Source of the DNA: DATENM01 sp045807725 | Lineage (GTDB): Bacteria; Acidobacteriota; Blastocatellia; UBA7656 | Assembly (NCBI GenBank): GCA_045807725.1 | Contig: JBJMGV010000115.1 | Location: 1 to 64,000, forward strand | Direction of reading: 5' to 3' | Length of the DNA stretch: 64,000 nt | In this document: positions 49,413-59,826 of the stretch, one piece after another | Layout: the number at the start of each line of letters is the position of its first letter | Position numbering within the stretch: the first letter of the stretch is position 1 | Notes under the pieces: model-generated | Seen by the model: only the letters and a program-made list of their open reading frames with translations | Told to the model about the DNA's origin: nothing | The model's database searches: none | Program-made: the position numbers and the translations under genes

Positions 49413-51437
49413 TCACTTCGCGGGTCGCTGGAGGATTTCCGCCAGGGCCTGCAATCGCTTCGAGTCTGCCGCATTCTTAGTCGTTCGGGCGCTCTCTTTC
49501 AGCGCTCGCGCGAAGCCCTGAAGTTTTGCCATCTCTGTTCGATTCAGGTGTGAACTCTCCGCGCTTTGAATCTCCTTCCGCACGGCGGCGATTTGATCTG
49601 CCGGCAGAGCCTGTGATCGCTCCAACTGATCCAGATAAGCCTTGGCCACTACCAACTGAGCCGGCCACTCAATCCTTTGCTGGTTCTGCACGTTGAGTTC
49701 AGCCACTTGCACCGTTTTCGCGGCATCGATCTCATTCTGGGTCAAAAACCTGCTCGGGCTTAGTTCCAGGATGTCCAGCCCGCGAGCGATCTCCGAAGCG
49801 TAGATGTGACCGTTGTACCAGTAGGCGGACCATTCGCCTCCCAGTACAAGCATATGTGGATCAATTGGCCCACGGTCGAAATAGGCAATTTCAACCGGAT
49901 GCTCCGCGTCGGTAAAGTCCATAACCGAGATGCCACCCTGGTACCAGGCTTGCACTTCTATATCCCGGCCAGGAACGGGAATGAGCGAACCGTTGTGTGC
50001 CACACAATTCTCGGTGTCGCCCTGTGCGGCTGGCAACTTGAAGTAGTTCGAGAAATGCAGCTTGTTATTCTCCAAACGAAACAGCGCGTCAGCGCCCCAT
50101 TTGTTCGGATCGTTGGGACGGCAACGCGCACCCAGTCCTCCGCCCCACTCATCGGTGAAGACGACCTTTTTTCCATCGTTTGAAAACGAGGCCGAGTGCC
50201 AATATGAATAGTTCGGATCATTGACGGCGTCCAGACGCTTCGGATGCACGGGATCTTTTATGTCCAGCAAGATTCCATTGCCGGAGCAAGCGCCGGCGGC
50301 CAAGCCAATCGACGAGTACACGGTAATATCGTGACACTGGTCGGTGTCGGCTGGCTTCTCCGCGCCCTCTTTGCCATGGGTGCCGCCGTTGCTCAAGCCG
50401 TTGAGTGCGTTCGTGCGGGGATCGATGAACACACGAGGGCTGTTTACAACCTTGGAATCCTGCGGCGCATCCAGCGGAACTTTGATTACATCAATGCGAA
50501 ACAGCGACGTGTTCGGGTCTTTATCCGGTGCTTCACCCGAGCACCCGGCCAACTCTTCACTTTGACGCACGAACGATGTGCCGGATACATAGATATAGAC
50601 GTTGTTCTTATCCTTCGGATCGACGACAAGCGTATGGGTGTGCGAGCCACGGCACGTTTGCACAGCGGCAATCTGCTTGGGACTTCTGATGTCGGATATA
50701 TCGAAAATTCTCACGCCACGGAACCGCTCTTTTTGCGGCGCGGGGATATGGGGTTTGTTCTCCTGGCCGGGGGGCGGCGGAGGTGCTGGAGGAAATCCCT
50801 GTACGCCGCAATCGAGGCGGCCATTTGGCTGCTCGACCGACATAAACATCAAGTTCTTGTAAACCGACACATCCCCCTGTCCACCCGGACAAACCATCGA
50901 CGTCAACAACTGGGCTTTCGTCGGGTTGGAGATGTCATAGATATTGACGCCATAAAAATTACCCTGGAACAGGTAGTGCCCCTGGAAGGCGAGGTCCGAG
51001 TTTGCAAACGCCAGTTGAGCAATAACCACTTGCATCGGCTTAGGCATCTTCGAGGGATCGGCAACGCCGAGCAGCTTTAAGGTCTTCTGAATTTTTGGAT
51101 TATTCGGATCAAAATCGAGTTGAAACGCATCTGGTTTCTTGAGGAGCAGAAGGTGCTTCATGCCGAGCGCGGCTTCTCCTGCGTCGAATAATCCCGGTTT
51201 CAGTTTGGCGCGCGGGTCGTTGGCATCTGAGCCGGTCATGCCGGCGGGGAGCGGCGGCGCTGGCTCAGGGGCAAATGGATCATCCCCTGCTTTCTTTTGG
51301 TCAGGTGTAGCGTTTGCAGCCTTCGTTGACCCCTGAGATGCAGGCGTTTGCGCCTGCATCTGGCCGGCAAAACACGACCATAAAAGAAGGGAGCCTACGA
51401 GTAAACGGAAAGCCATGGAATGTGCTCGACTCATCAT
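49413..51437 (-). CDS. Secreted LVIVD-repeat protein
   Basis: The 674-residue protein has a signal peptide (MAFRLLVGSLLLWSCFAGQMQAQ). A beta-propeller-like body carries LVIVD-type repeats (GVNIYDISNPTKAQLL, GVRIFDISDIRSPKQ, GISVMDFTDAEHPVEI). The C-terminal 100 residues are helical. Such proteins are exported and of unknown function. The coding start ATG at 51437 overlaps the DUF305 gene stop, with AAGGAG before it. Paired Cys, His and Asp residues in the propeller (CRGSHTHTLVVDPKD) could bind metal. Confidence 0.85.
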   Translation of the reverse strand: MMSRAHSMAFRLLVGSLLLWSCFAGQMQAQTPASQGSTKAANATPDQKKAGDDPFAPEPAPPLPAGMTGSDANDPRAKLKPGLFDAGEAALGMKHLLLLKKPDAFQLDFDPNNPKIQKTLKLLGVADPSKMPKPMQVVIAQLAFANSDLAFQGHYLFQGNFYGVNIYDISNPTKAQLLTSMVCPGGQGDVSVYKNLMFMSVEQPNGRLDCGVQGFPPAPPPPPGQENKPHIPAPQKERFRGVRIFDISDIRSPKQIAAVQTCRGSHTHTLVVDPKDKNNVYIYVSGTSFVRQSEELAGCSGEAPDKDPNTSLFRIDVIKVPLDAPQDSKVVNSPRVFIDPRTNALNGLSNGGTHGKEGAEKPADTDQCHDITVYSSIGLAAGACSGNGILLDIKDPVHPKRLDAVNDPNYSYWHSASFSNDGKKVVFTDEWGGGLGARCRPNDPNKWGADALFRLENNKLHFSNYFKLPAAQGDTENCVAHNGSLIPVPGRDIEVQAWYQGGISVMDFTDAEHPVEIAYFDRGPIDPHMLVLGGEWSAYWYNGHIYASEIARGLDILELSPSRFLTQNEIDAAKTVQVAELNVQNQQRIEWPAQLVVAKAYLDQLERSQALPADQIAAVRKEIQSAESSHLNRTEMAKLQGFARALKESARTTKNAADSKRLQALAEILQRPAK

Positions 51438-52207
51438 TTCTCCTTAAAAGGGTTTCTCTCCAACATGTTTTGCATGATCCTGATTTCGGCGCGCTGGCCG
51501 CTATCGACATCGGTTGCGAAGTTGAATAATTCAGCGTCCTGTCCTGCACCCGCAGTATCAAACAAATTTTTCACCATGGTCAAAGCGCCGCCGTGATGCT
51601 GAATCATCCCTGTCAGAAACAGATGGTCGAACTCCTCGCCTTTGCTATTCCTGAGCGCCTCCATCTGCTCCGGGCTAAGCATGCCCGGCATAAGCGCCAT
51701 CGGCTCGTGTGACATCTTCGTGTGGTCCATGTCCGACATCTTCATGTGGTCCATGCCCGGCATCGCCTCTGATACTGATTGTCCACGGGACACTAACCAT
51801 CGTTTCATGAACTTCATCTCATCGGACTGCGATCTGCTGATTCGCGCCCCCAGCGACCTCAGGTCCTTGTTCTCAGTATGCGATTCGATCAGCGCAGTCA
51901 TCTCAACCGCCTGCGCGTGATGCATTATCATACCTTGCATGAACTGCACATCCGCCGGAGAGGCTGGCGGCAGTGTAGCCCTCGTCGTCGGGGGAAGCGT
52001 CCGCGTCGGTTTCCCTGGCGCACCGGGTTGGACCAAGACCGGTGGCGATGGTGCAGTCTGTTGTGCGCAGACACGTAAAGAGAACAGACTTGCGAGAATA
52101 CCCGCTACCGCAAGCACGCATAAGCACGCCGCAACGCTTGATACAACCCGAATCTCCCAGGTGCACCTAACATAGATAGGTCTCACATGCCGTAAAAAGG
52201 TAAACAT
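51434..52207 (-). CDS. Secreted DUF305 protein with Met/His-rich metal-binding segment
   Basis: The 257-residue protein has an N-terminal signal or anchor (SSVAACLCVLAVAGILASLF), a Pro/Thr-rich linker and a DUF305 ferritin-like helical domain. The family histidines are in FMQGMIMHHAQAVEMT and FLTGMIQHHGGALTM. Between them is MPGMDHMKMSDMDHTKMSH, a Met/His cluster like those of periplasmic copper or silver binders. It overlaps the LVIVD gene by four bases, so the two are an operon. A GTG at 52240 is an alternative start. It lies on the same side as the heavy-metal efflux operon. Confidence 0.88.
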   Translation of the reverse strand: MFTFLRHVRPIYVRCTWEIRVVSSVAACLCVLAVAGILASLFSLRVCAQQTAPSPPVLVQPGAPGKPTRTLPPTTRATLPPASPADVQFMQGMIMHHAQAVEMTALIESHTENKDLRSLGARISRSQSDEMKFMKRWLVSRGQSVSEAMPGMDHMKMSDMDHTKMSHEPMALMPGMLSPEQMEALRNSKGEEFDHLFLTGMIQHHGGALTMVKNLFDTAGAGQDAELFNFATDVDSGQRAEIRIMQNMLERNPFKEK

Positions 52208-52494
52208 TGTAAGGCTCACATTATCATATTCAGCGGGCACCTCATAGTCGCCTTTGCCGTCAGATGAACTATCTTCTCACTGATTGGCTGTTCAATGATT
52301 CTCTTTGGTTAAGCATTACAAAGGTGAAGGTCAGGGAAATCTCTGCGTTGATGAACCGTCACTTGCGCGCCCGCAGTTCAACGCCTGCCTTAGGAGTCGA
52401 AGCGCCGACAGTTGAACCGCCACTTGAGGTTTAATAGTTCGCCCCAGGCAGGAACGAAAGGTCGCTTCATGTCCTCCGCTAACTTCAGCGACTG

Positions 52495-53211
52495 TCATTT
52501 CTTCCAGGATTCCGCCGATAAGGGCAACTCATTGAGTTCGGCGCGGGCTTCCCGCCAGGTCGGGTAATGCCGGTCAAGCAAAGCCGTAAAACGATCACTG
52601 TGCGTCGGCTCCAGCAGATGCACCATCTCATGAACGATGATGTATTCGAGCAGGTCTTTCGGTTTCTTCACGAGTTCCGTATTCAGGCGAATGTGGCCGG
52701 CGCGGTGGTTGCACCCACCCCAGCGGGTCTTCATTCGCTGAAGAAAGTACCGCTTCACTTGTACGCCCAGCTTCGCTTCCCACTTTTGGATCAACGCCGG
52801 CATCACCTCGTGGAGCAGCGACTTGTGCCACTCGTGCATCACTTCGGCGCGTTTCTCGGCGCGGGTTCCTGGGCGCACCGTGAGCGTGATGCGTCGGTGG
52901 TCAAGGCGAACGCATGGCTTAGCGTCAGCGTAGGCGACCGTCAGCAGGTAGCGCCGTCCCCAAAGATAATGGCTTTCGCGGGTGATGAACTGCCGGGGTG
53001 TCTCGCGCGCCTGATTCCTGAGCTTGCTTTGCTGCTCGCGTATCCAGCCGAGTTTGCTGATGGCATAGGCGCGGGCAACGTCGAGACGGGTGGCGGTCGG
53101 AGCCACTAACGTGACGCGGCCATCGGGCGGATGTACGGAGAGATGGACATGCTTGATGCCTTTCCTCGTCACCTGTATCGAAAGCTCGCCGATCTGAATC
53201 GTCTCGTCCAT
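52495..53211 (-). CDS. YgjP-like (DUF45) zinc metallopeptidase
   Basis: The 238-residue protein belongs to the YgjP/DUF45 family, related to SprT and M48-like metallopeptidases. The zinc motif HEMVH is in YIIVHEMVHLLEPTHSDRF, and RMKTRWGGCNHRAGHIRLN is the family signature. It is often found directly after hsdR, as here, where its ATG shares a base with the hsdR stop (TGATG). It is intact although the restriction genes before it are broken. Its role in those loci is unknown. The 287-bp gap beyond it holds no gene that I can see. Confidence 0.9.
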   Translation of the reverse strand: MDETIQIGELSIQVTRKGIKHVHLSVHPPDGRVTLVAPTATRLDVARAYAISKLGWIREQQSKLRNQARETPRQFITRESHYLWGRRYLLTVAYADAKPCVRLDHRRITLTVRPGTRAEKRAEVMHEWHKSLLHEVMPALIQKWEAKLGVQVKRYFLQRMKTRWGGCNHRAGHIRLNTELVKKPKDLLEYIIVHEMVHLLEPTHSDRFTALLDRHYPTWREARAELNELPLSAESWKK

Positions 53212-54845
53212 CAGTAGCCGGGTTGATTCTTGATGATCTCGAAAATCGCCTGCGTCGCTTTGCGATCCCGCGACATAAGCGGAAACAGGGCGTTGAGCAC
53301 TTGCTTCTCGCGCGTCTCGTCACCTTTCCATCCCGCCGGGGCGCGCCCACGCATAGCCTGATCGAGTCCCAGCGCCAGCTTTGCCTTCTCCTCATCGTCC
53401 GCCGGGCACTGAAAGGTCGTCGCGGCAATGCGGCTCAGGTTGTTGAACAGCACGATGGCTTCGGCTTTGCCGTGCAGCGCCGCCGGCACGTTGGCGGTCG
53501 GCTGTTTCTTTGCCAGTCGCAACGCCAGCGCCTCGGCGTCTTTCAGGAATTGCTCATAATCCGCCGCGTCGTCGCGCTGCTGCTTGATCAGGTCATCGAG
53601 CAGCTTCGACATCTCTTCATAAAATCTGGGGTCGGTCAGTTGGTCGCGGATGATCGTCTTGCGGACGTTGTTGATGATGCCTTCGGCGATGGCGTTGTTT
53701 GACAGCTTGCCTTTGGCGTTCAGCTTACGAGCGATGGCGTCGTGGATGCCCGTTCCGATAATCATCTCAGTCAGCGGAAGCCGGCTCAGGCTGCCTAGCT
53801 CGGCGGCGGGATCGGCCTGGATGTAGGTGTTGAGCAGGTGTCGCATATCTGCCTCGTAAGGCTTGATGTCCAGCTCTTCGCCCGAATGCTTTTTGATTGC
53901 CGCCCGCGTGTCGGCGTAAAACTGTGTCTCCTTCTCTAGCGCGGCAATCGCCGCCGCCGAATACCCAACTTCGGCTAGATTCCCCGCCACCTCCGCGTAG
54001 GCACGCAAAAAGGTGGCGGTCATCTTGTAAAAAGAGATGCGCAGCGGTTCGGTCGTATTGAGCGCGTTGGCGTCGTTAGCGTTGCCACAGAAATAGTGTA
54101 GGTATTGTTCCATCTCGCGCGGCGGCGGCACCGGCTCGCACAGATGCCTTAGCGCCTCACGCGCTTCGTCAAGCTGTTTCTTTCCTTCCGTCCGCCAGTC
54201 TTTCACGATCACATTGCCGTCATCGCCGCGTTCGTCAACCTCCAGCTCGTCAGAGTTGTAGACCGCGATGGAGTTCTGCACCTGCTCGAATAATTCCTTG
54301 TAATCAACGATGTGACCGTAGGGCTTGTCGTCGCCGTCCAGCCGGTTGGTACGGCAGATGGCCTGGAACAGCGTGTGGTCACGCATCTCGTTGTCGAGAT
54401 AAATGTAGGTGCAGCTCGGCGCGTCAAAGCCGGTCAGCAGCTTGCTCACCACGATCAGCAGCTTGCAGTTGGCCGGCTCTTCGATAAAGCGACGCTTCAT
54501 CTCGTCCTCGTACTGCTTCGTCGTCTGCCTGCCCTTCAACACGTGCTGGGTGTAGGTGTCGAATTTGTAACGTTCGTCACTGTTGATCGGTTGGCGGGAG
54601 ATTTCGTTGTGGTTCGGCTCGTAGGAGGTGATGATGCCGCAATACTGCCCGAAGTAGGTGTTTTGAAAGAGGCGAAAATAATGGCAGGCGTCATAGATCG
54701 AAGCCGCCACCAAAATTGCCGTGCCCCGGTCGTCATTTAGGCGCGGCCTCCGTTTGAAATCCTTGATGATGTCGGCAATGATGCGCTGCTTACGCTCTTG
54801 AGAACTCATCAACTCTTCCATCGTCGCCCAACGCCGTCGCAGCAC
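53211..54845 (-). pseudogene. hsdR: Type I restriction subunit HsdR, N-terminal half missing
   Basis: HsdR is the translocase and nuclease of type I restriction enzymes and normally exceeds 900 residues. Only about 540 C-terminal residues remain: the second helicase domain (KLLIVVSKLLTGFDAPSCTY, then LFQAICRTNR) and the C-terminal helical region. The nuclease domain and first RecA domain with Walker A are absent. Upstream the sequence runs directly into the hsdS fragment in another frame, so hsdS and hsdR were joined by a deletion (or an assembly join). It cannot cut DNA. Confidence 0.85.
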
Positions 54846-55186
54846 GGCGCGTTGAAAGGCTTTTCAGGAACTAGACTGACTTGCCCAAGTGTTCCTCGTT
54901 GCGTGAAGACAATGTCTCCCGGACGAGCAAGGTTCGCTTCGAGCAACTTGGCTTTTTTAGTAGTCACGAAGACGAATGCGCCGGAAACCCACTGCCCACT
55001 CATATTCTGTCCGCGAATGACTGGAACACCGTCATCCACATAATCGGCTGATACGAGGTCTGACCCGAACGGCCCACCTACAATTGCGTTGCGCGCTGAT
55101 GAAGCGATGCTACGGACATTCGTGCATTCCCACTCTTCTGGAATCACGCCCACTTCGGTCTGCTTGTAGCCGGGTTTCAATTCCAT
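54809..55186 (-). pseudogene. hsdS: Type I specificity subunit HsdS, 5' fragment
   Basis: The gene begins at ATG 55186 (MELKPGYKQTEVGVIPEEWE), overlapping hsdM by 10 bp as in intact loci. It codes about 110 residues of the first target recognition domain, including VPVIRGQNMSG and ARPGDIVFTQRGTLGQVSLV. After KPFN, near 54860, homology stops, and the frame ends at 54809 inside hsdR sequence. A complete HsdS has about 400 residues and two recognition domains. Confidence 0.85.
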
Positions 55187-56703
55187 ACCGCCCCCATCTT
55201 CTTCAGGTGTTCGTCCACGCGGGCGGCGAGGACTTCGACTTCCTCGACGAGTAGCGGCAGCGGCGTGGCGTAGCGTTCGGCAAGCTCGCGGATGCGCCCG
55301 GTCAGCGTTTGCGAGACGCGATCCAGTTCGCCCTGCACGGCGGCGGCGAGCGCGGCCAGCCATTTGTCATCCACTACCAGCCGCTTGATCTCGTCTCCGG
55401 TAAGCAATGGATATTTGGCCGCGACCGCCGCCGTCAGCTTGTCCTGCGCCTGCCAGAGTTTGTCCGCCGGCGCGGCTTCCTGCTCGACGAGGGCAAGGTA
55501 ACGCTCCAGCATCCGGCGCTCGTCGTCGGCCTCGGCGCTGGCTTTCGGGTCACGTTTAGCTTCCTTCTGTATTTCCTTCAGGCGAGCGGTGACGTTCACA
55601 CGGGTGAGCTTGCCCTTGTCGTTCAGGGCTTCGGCTAACAAGCCGTCTTCGCCGCCGTGTTCTTCTGCGAGGTCTTCGATCTGCTGCTGAAGCGCGGCAA
55701 CGTCGGCTTCGAGCTTTTCAATCGCGGCCTGTTCGCCGGCAAAGTAATGGGCGATGACGAGCGCGGGCGGAATCAGCTCGGCCTGATACTTCTTCTTGCC
55801 GATGACGAAATCGGGCCGCGCCCTGGCCTTCTTGCTCTTATCCTCAACGATCAGCCGGGGCTGGGCGGCATCATTCCAGTCGTCGGCGGCGATCAAATAA
55901 CAATCGTCCTGCATCGTCTCGGCCCAATAATCCATCAGGTGTTGATACACGTCGTAGGCATCCAGCAGCGGCGCGCGTTTGAAGGCGGCGAGCAAATCCT
56001 CGGCGATGCTTTCGATGAGCGCCTTCGGGTGGCCGCCTTTGCCGAAGCCTTTGAGTGGCGGCGTGTTCTTCTCTTGCCACTCGGCGAACAGTTGCGTCAC
56101 CGTGATGTTGAAGGCGGCGAACTCGGTATGTCCGAAGATGGCTTGCTTGAGTTGCGTGTGGTCAGTGGCGAGTTGATAGTAACCGGGGCGCAACGGCTGA
56201 AGCAGCGCCGCGCGGACGCCGGGGATGACCTGCCAGTAACGGTCGAGCGCATCAAGGTCGCGCGCCGGGATGCCGCCGCGCAGGTGGCCGTCAATGTCCT
56301 GAATGTCTTCCGGCTCGGCGCTGTCAATGTAACGCGGCAGGTTGAGATTGTAAGCGTTTTTCGGGTCGGCGATTTCATCCATCGGCACCATCCGCGAATA
56401 GCGCGGCACATCGATCAGCCGTGCAAAGGTGTCTACGATGCGGTGAATGTCCTGCTCGCGCAATCGGTTCTTGTTGCCGTCTTTGATGAAGCCACGGCTC
56501 GCGTCAATCATAAAAATTCCACGGCGGGCAGCGGCGTTTTCTTTGTCGAGCACGAGGATGCAAGCGGGAATGCCGGTGCCGTAAAACAGGTTGGCCGGTA
56601 GCCCGATGATGCCTTTCAGATAGCCGGAATTGAAGGCAAGCCAGCCGCATTTCTTCGAATATCTCCAGGCTCTATAATGAAATCCGCCCAGAGAGATTGA
56701 CCT
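55177..56703 (-). pseudogene. hsdM: Type I DNA methyltransferase HsdM, 5' half missing
   Basis: The frame carries the C-terminal half of a long-form HsdM: GWLAFNSGYLKGIIGLPANL, FYGTGIPACILVLDKE, then SRGFIKDGNKNRL and a coiled-coil end that contacts HsdS. The SAM-binding and NPPF catalytic motifs are absent. The frame has no start codon of its own before GTG 56553 and is open back to the TAA stop of the RND efflux gene, which lies in the same frame. The break therefore sits within about 60 bp of the efflux operon end. Confidence 0.85.
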
Positions 56704-59700
56704 TTACTCAGCAGCCTTTTCGGCTCTACGGGCGGCGCGGCGCTCTACCCACTCGTATACCATTGGTAGAATCACGATCTTGAGCGGGCGCGTCACCAGT
56801 CCGCCGACCACTACGATTGCTAAAGGCTTCTCGATTTCGGCTCCGGTTCCCGAAGAGATAATGAAGGGGATGAGGCTGATACTGCCGATCAAGGCGCTCA
56901 ACAACTCGGCCCGCAAACGCACGCTCGCACCCGTAATCACGGCGTCATCGAGACTCATGCCGCCATCGCGGAGCTTGTTGATGTAAGACACCATCACCAT
57001 GCCGTTCTGCACCGCAACGCCGAACACTGCAATGAATCCGACAATCGCCGGCACGCTCAACGGGAAACCTGAGATCAGCAAAAAGGTCGTGCTGCCGACC
57101 AGCGCGATGGGAATGTTGAAGATGATCGTCAGTGTGTTGCGCAGCGAATTGAAGCAAGCATAGATCAGCACAAACACCAACAACAGTGAAATCGGTATAG
57201 CAATCAACAAGCGGTGAACCGCCTGTTGTTCGTTCTCGAATTGACCGCCCCAGGTGATGAAGTATCCAGGCGGAATCTTGACCTGGCTGGCTACCTTTTG
57301 TTGCGCATCGTGAACGAAGCTGCCGATGTCGCGCCCCTTAACATTGCACATCACGACGATGCGGCGCAGCGAGTTCTCGCGGCTGACAATCGATTCGCCG
57401 CTCGACAACTTGAACGTCGCCAACTGGCCGAGCGGTATGCGTCCGCCGACCGGCGCGGTGATCAAAATATCGTTGAGCTTTTCAACCTGATTGCGAAAGT
57501 CTTCCTGCAAGCGAACGAAGATGGCAAAGCGGCGCTGGCCTTCGAGCACGTCGGTGGCTTCGTCGCCGCCGATGGCGATCTTGACGACTTCGAGCACGTC
57601 AGCGATGTTCAATCCGTAGCGGGCGATCTTATCGCGTTCCAGCGCAATCTCCAGATGTTCTTCGCCCGCGACCTGCTCGACGGCGAGGTCCTCGACGCCG
57701 TGAGTATCTGACATCGCATCGCGAATCGCTTCGGCGGTCCTGGTCAAGGTCTCCTGATCCTCACCGAAAATCTTCACGGCAATCTGCGCGTTGATGCCCG
57801 ATATGAGTTCGTCGTTGCGGGTCTGGATGACCTGCGAAAAGTTGAATTTGACGCCGGGAAATCCTTCGACTCGGTGGCGCATAGCATCAACCAGTTCGTC
57901 TTTGGTCTTTGCGGTTGTCCACTTCTCTTTAGGTTTCAGGCGGACATACAATTCGTCATTGCTGACACTCTCAGGGTCGCCGCCAAGTTCGGCGCGTCCG
58001 ATCTTGGCAACAATCGTCTCAACTTCAGGAAACTCGCGCAGCGACTTCTCAATCTGCGATGAAACTTCGATGGCGCGCGTCAGCGAGATGCTTGCCGGCA
58101 TCGTCGCTCGCACCAGCATATTGCCTTCGTCAATTGTCGGCAGAAATTCGCTGCCGAGTATAAAGCCCTCAGCAACGCTCCAGAGGATTAATCCAATGGC
58201 GATGAGGATGGTGACATAGCGGTGCGCGATGGTCCACTTGAGCACCGGAACGTAAATGCCTTTGATGAATTTGATGATCGGATTGGCGCGCGGCTCGCCC
58301 CTCTTCAGCCGCAACCACATGGCGCAGAGCATCGGCGCGATGCACAGGGCCATCAACATCGAGCCGATCATCGAGAAGGTGACGGCATAGGCGAGCGGCT
58401 TGAACAACTTGCCTTCGATGCCCTGTAAAGTGAAGACCGGAAAGAAGACGGCGACGATGATGAGAATGGCGAAAAACATGGGTCTGCCGATTTCCTGAGC
58501 GGCGACCAGTATGGCTTCGCGCGTCGAGTGTTCGCGGTGCTCCTCCAGGTGGCGGTAGATGTTTTCAACCATCACCACCGTCGCATCGACCATCATACCG
58601 ATGCTGATGGCCAGGCCGCCGAGCGAGGTGAGGTTTGCCGAAAGCCCTGAGTACCACATCAGGATGAAGGCCACCAGCATGCAAAACGGGATGGCGGCGG
58701 CGGTGATCAGCGAACTGCGAAAATCGCCGAGCAGCAAGAGCAGGATCAACAGCACCAGCGCTTCGCCTTCAATCAACGATTCGACCACCGTGTGGATGCT
58801 GTTATCGACCAACTCCGATTGATCGTAATAATCGACGATGCTGACGCCTTCGGGCAGCGCCTTGTTAATCTCGGTAACTTTTTCCTTGACCCGCTCGATC
58901 ACCTGCTTGGTGTTTTCGTTGATGCGCTTGAGAACGATGCCGGTGACGATTTCGCCGTGGCCGTCCTTGGTGACCGCGCCCTGGCGCATCTCGTTGCCGA
59001 TTTCGACACTGGCAACGTCGCTGACGCGGATCGGCGTGCCGTTGCGTGAATCGAGCACGATGTTTTTGATATCTTGAATGTCCTTGACTAGCCCGATGCC
59101 GCGAACGATGTACTGCTCGTCGCCGTGCTCAAGGAAGTTCGCGCCGGCGTTCTGATTGTTCGCTTGAACAGCCTCGAAGAGCGCTTTGAGCGAGATGTTG
59201 TAATTGACCAGCGCCTGCTGATTGGCGATGACCTGATACTGTTTAACGTCGCCGCCGAAGCTCAACACATCGGCGACGCCGGGCACTGTGCGTAGTTGCA
59301 GTTTGACGATCCAGTCCTGAATCGTGCGCAGTTCCTGTATGCTCTTGCCGCGCCCGGCGATTTCGTAAAGATAAATCTGTCCGGTGCCGGTGGTGATCGG
59401 CCCCATCTGCGGTTCAAAGCCCGCCGGGATGCGATCCTTGGCGAGCGAGAGCCGCTCAAGCACCTGCTGGCGGGCGAAGTAGATGTCGATGTCATCGCTA
59501 AAATAGACCGTCACCACCGACAGACCGAACTTGGAATCTGATAGCACCCGCACCACTCCCGAAATCCCGTTCATGACGTTTTCGATGGGAAAGGTGATGA
59601 GTTGCTCGACTTCCTGTGGAGCCAGACCCTGCGCCTCTGTGTCGATCTCTACCTGCACCGGCGTAACGTCGGGGAAGGCATCGACGTTCAACTTGTAAAG

Positions 59701-59790
59701 CGCCAAAATGCCGCCAGCCGTAATCAGCATCGAGACGACGGCAACCAGCAATCGCTCGCGGTAAAAGAAGGCAATGAAATTGTCGGTCAT
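56704..59790 (-). CDS. Heavy-metal efflux RND pump, CusA/CzcA family
   Basis: The 1028-residue inner-membrane pump uses the proton gradient to export metal cations through a tripartite channel. The layout is RND: one helix (LLVAVVSMLITAGGILALY), a large periplasmic loop, a helix bundle with the proton-relay Asp in SIGMMVDATVVMVEN, then the repeat half. DAFPDVTPVQVEI and GEALVLLILLLLLGDFRSS match the heavy-metal subfamily. Whether Cu/Ag or Zn/Co/Cd is carried cannot be told with certainty. It is the last gene of the operon, and the broken hsdM follows. Confidence 0.95.
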   Translation of the reverse strand: MTDNFIAFFYRERLLVAVVSMLITAGGILALYKLNVDAFPDVTPVQVEIDTEAQGLAPQEVEQLITFPIENVMNGISGVVRVLSDSKFGLSVVTVYFSDDIDIYFARQQVLERLSLAKDRIPAGFEPQMGPITTGTGQIYLYEIAGRGKSIQELRTIQDWIVKLQLRTVPGVADVLSFGGDVKQYQVIANQQALVNYNISLKALFEAVQANNQNAGANFLEHGDEQYIVRGIGLVKDIQDIKNIVLDSRNGTPIRVSDVASVEIGNEMRQGAVTKDGHGEIVTGIVLKRINENTKQVIERVKEKVTEINKALPEGVSIVDYYDQSELVDNSIHTVVESLIEGEALVLLILLLLLGDFRSSLITAAAIPFCMLVAFILMWYSGLSANLTSLGGLAISIGMMVDATVVMVENIYRHLEEHREHSTREAILVAAQEIGRPMFFAILIIVAVFFPVFTLQGIEGKLFKPLAYAVTFSMIGSMLMALCIAPMLCAMWLRLKRGEPRANPIIKFIKGIYVPVLKWTIAHRYVTILIAIGLILWSVAEGFILGSEFLPTIDEGNMLVRATMPASISLTRAIEVSSQIEKSLREFPEVETIVAKIGRAELGGDPESVSNDELYVRLKPKEKWTTAKTKDELVDAMRHRVEGFPGVKFNFSQVIQTRNDELISGINAQIAVKIFGEDQETLTRTAEAIRDAMSDTHGVEDLAVEQVAGEEHLEIALERDKIARYGLNIADVLEVVKIAIGGDEATDVLEGQRRFAIFVRLQEDFRNQVEKLNDILITAPVGGRIPLGQLATFKLSSGESIVSRENSLRRIVVMCNVKGRDIGSFVHDAQQKVASQVKIPPGYFITWGGQFENEQQAVHRLLIAIPISLLLVFVLIYACFNSLRNTLTIIFNIPIALVGSTTFLLISGFPLSVPAIVGFIAVFGVAVQNGMVMVSYINKLRDGGMSLDDAVITGASVRLRAELLSALIGSISLIPFIISSGTGAEIEKPLAIVVVGGLVTRPLKIVILPMVYEWVERRAARRAEKAAE

Positions 59791-59826
59791 AATCGGACCA
59801 TAATCGCTTGATGGCTCATGCCGCCT

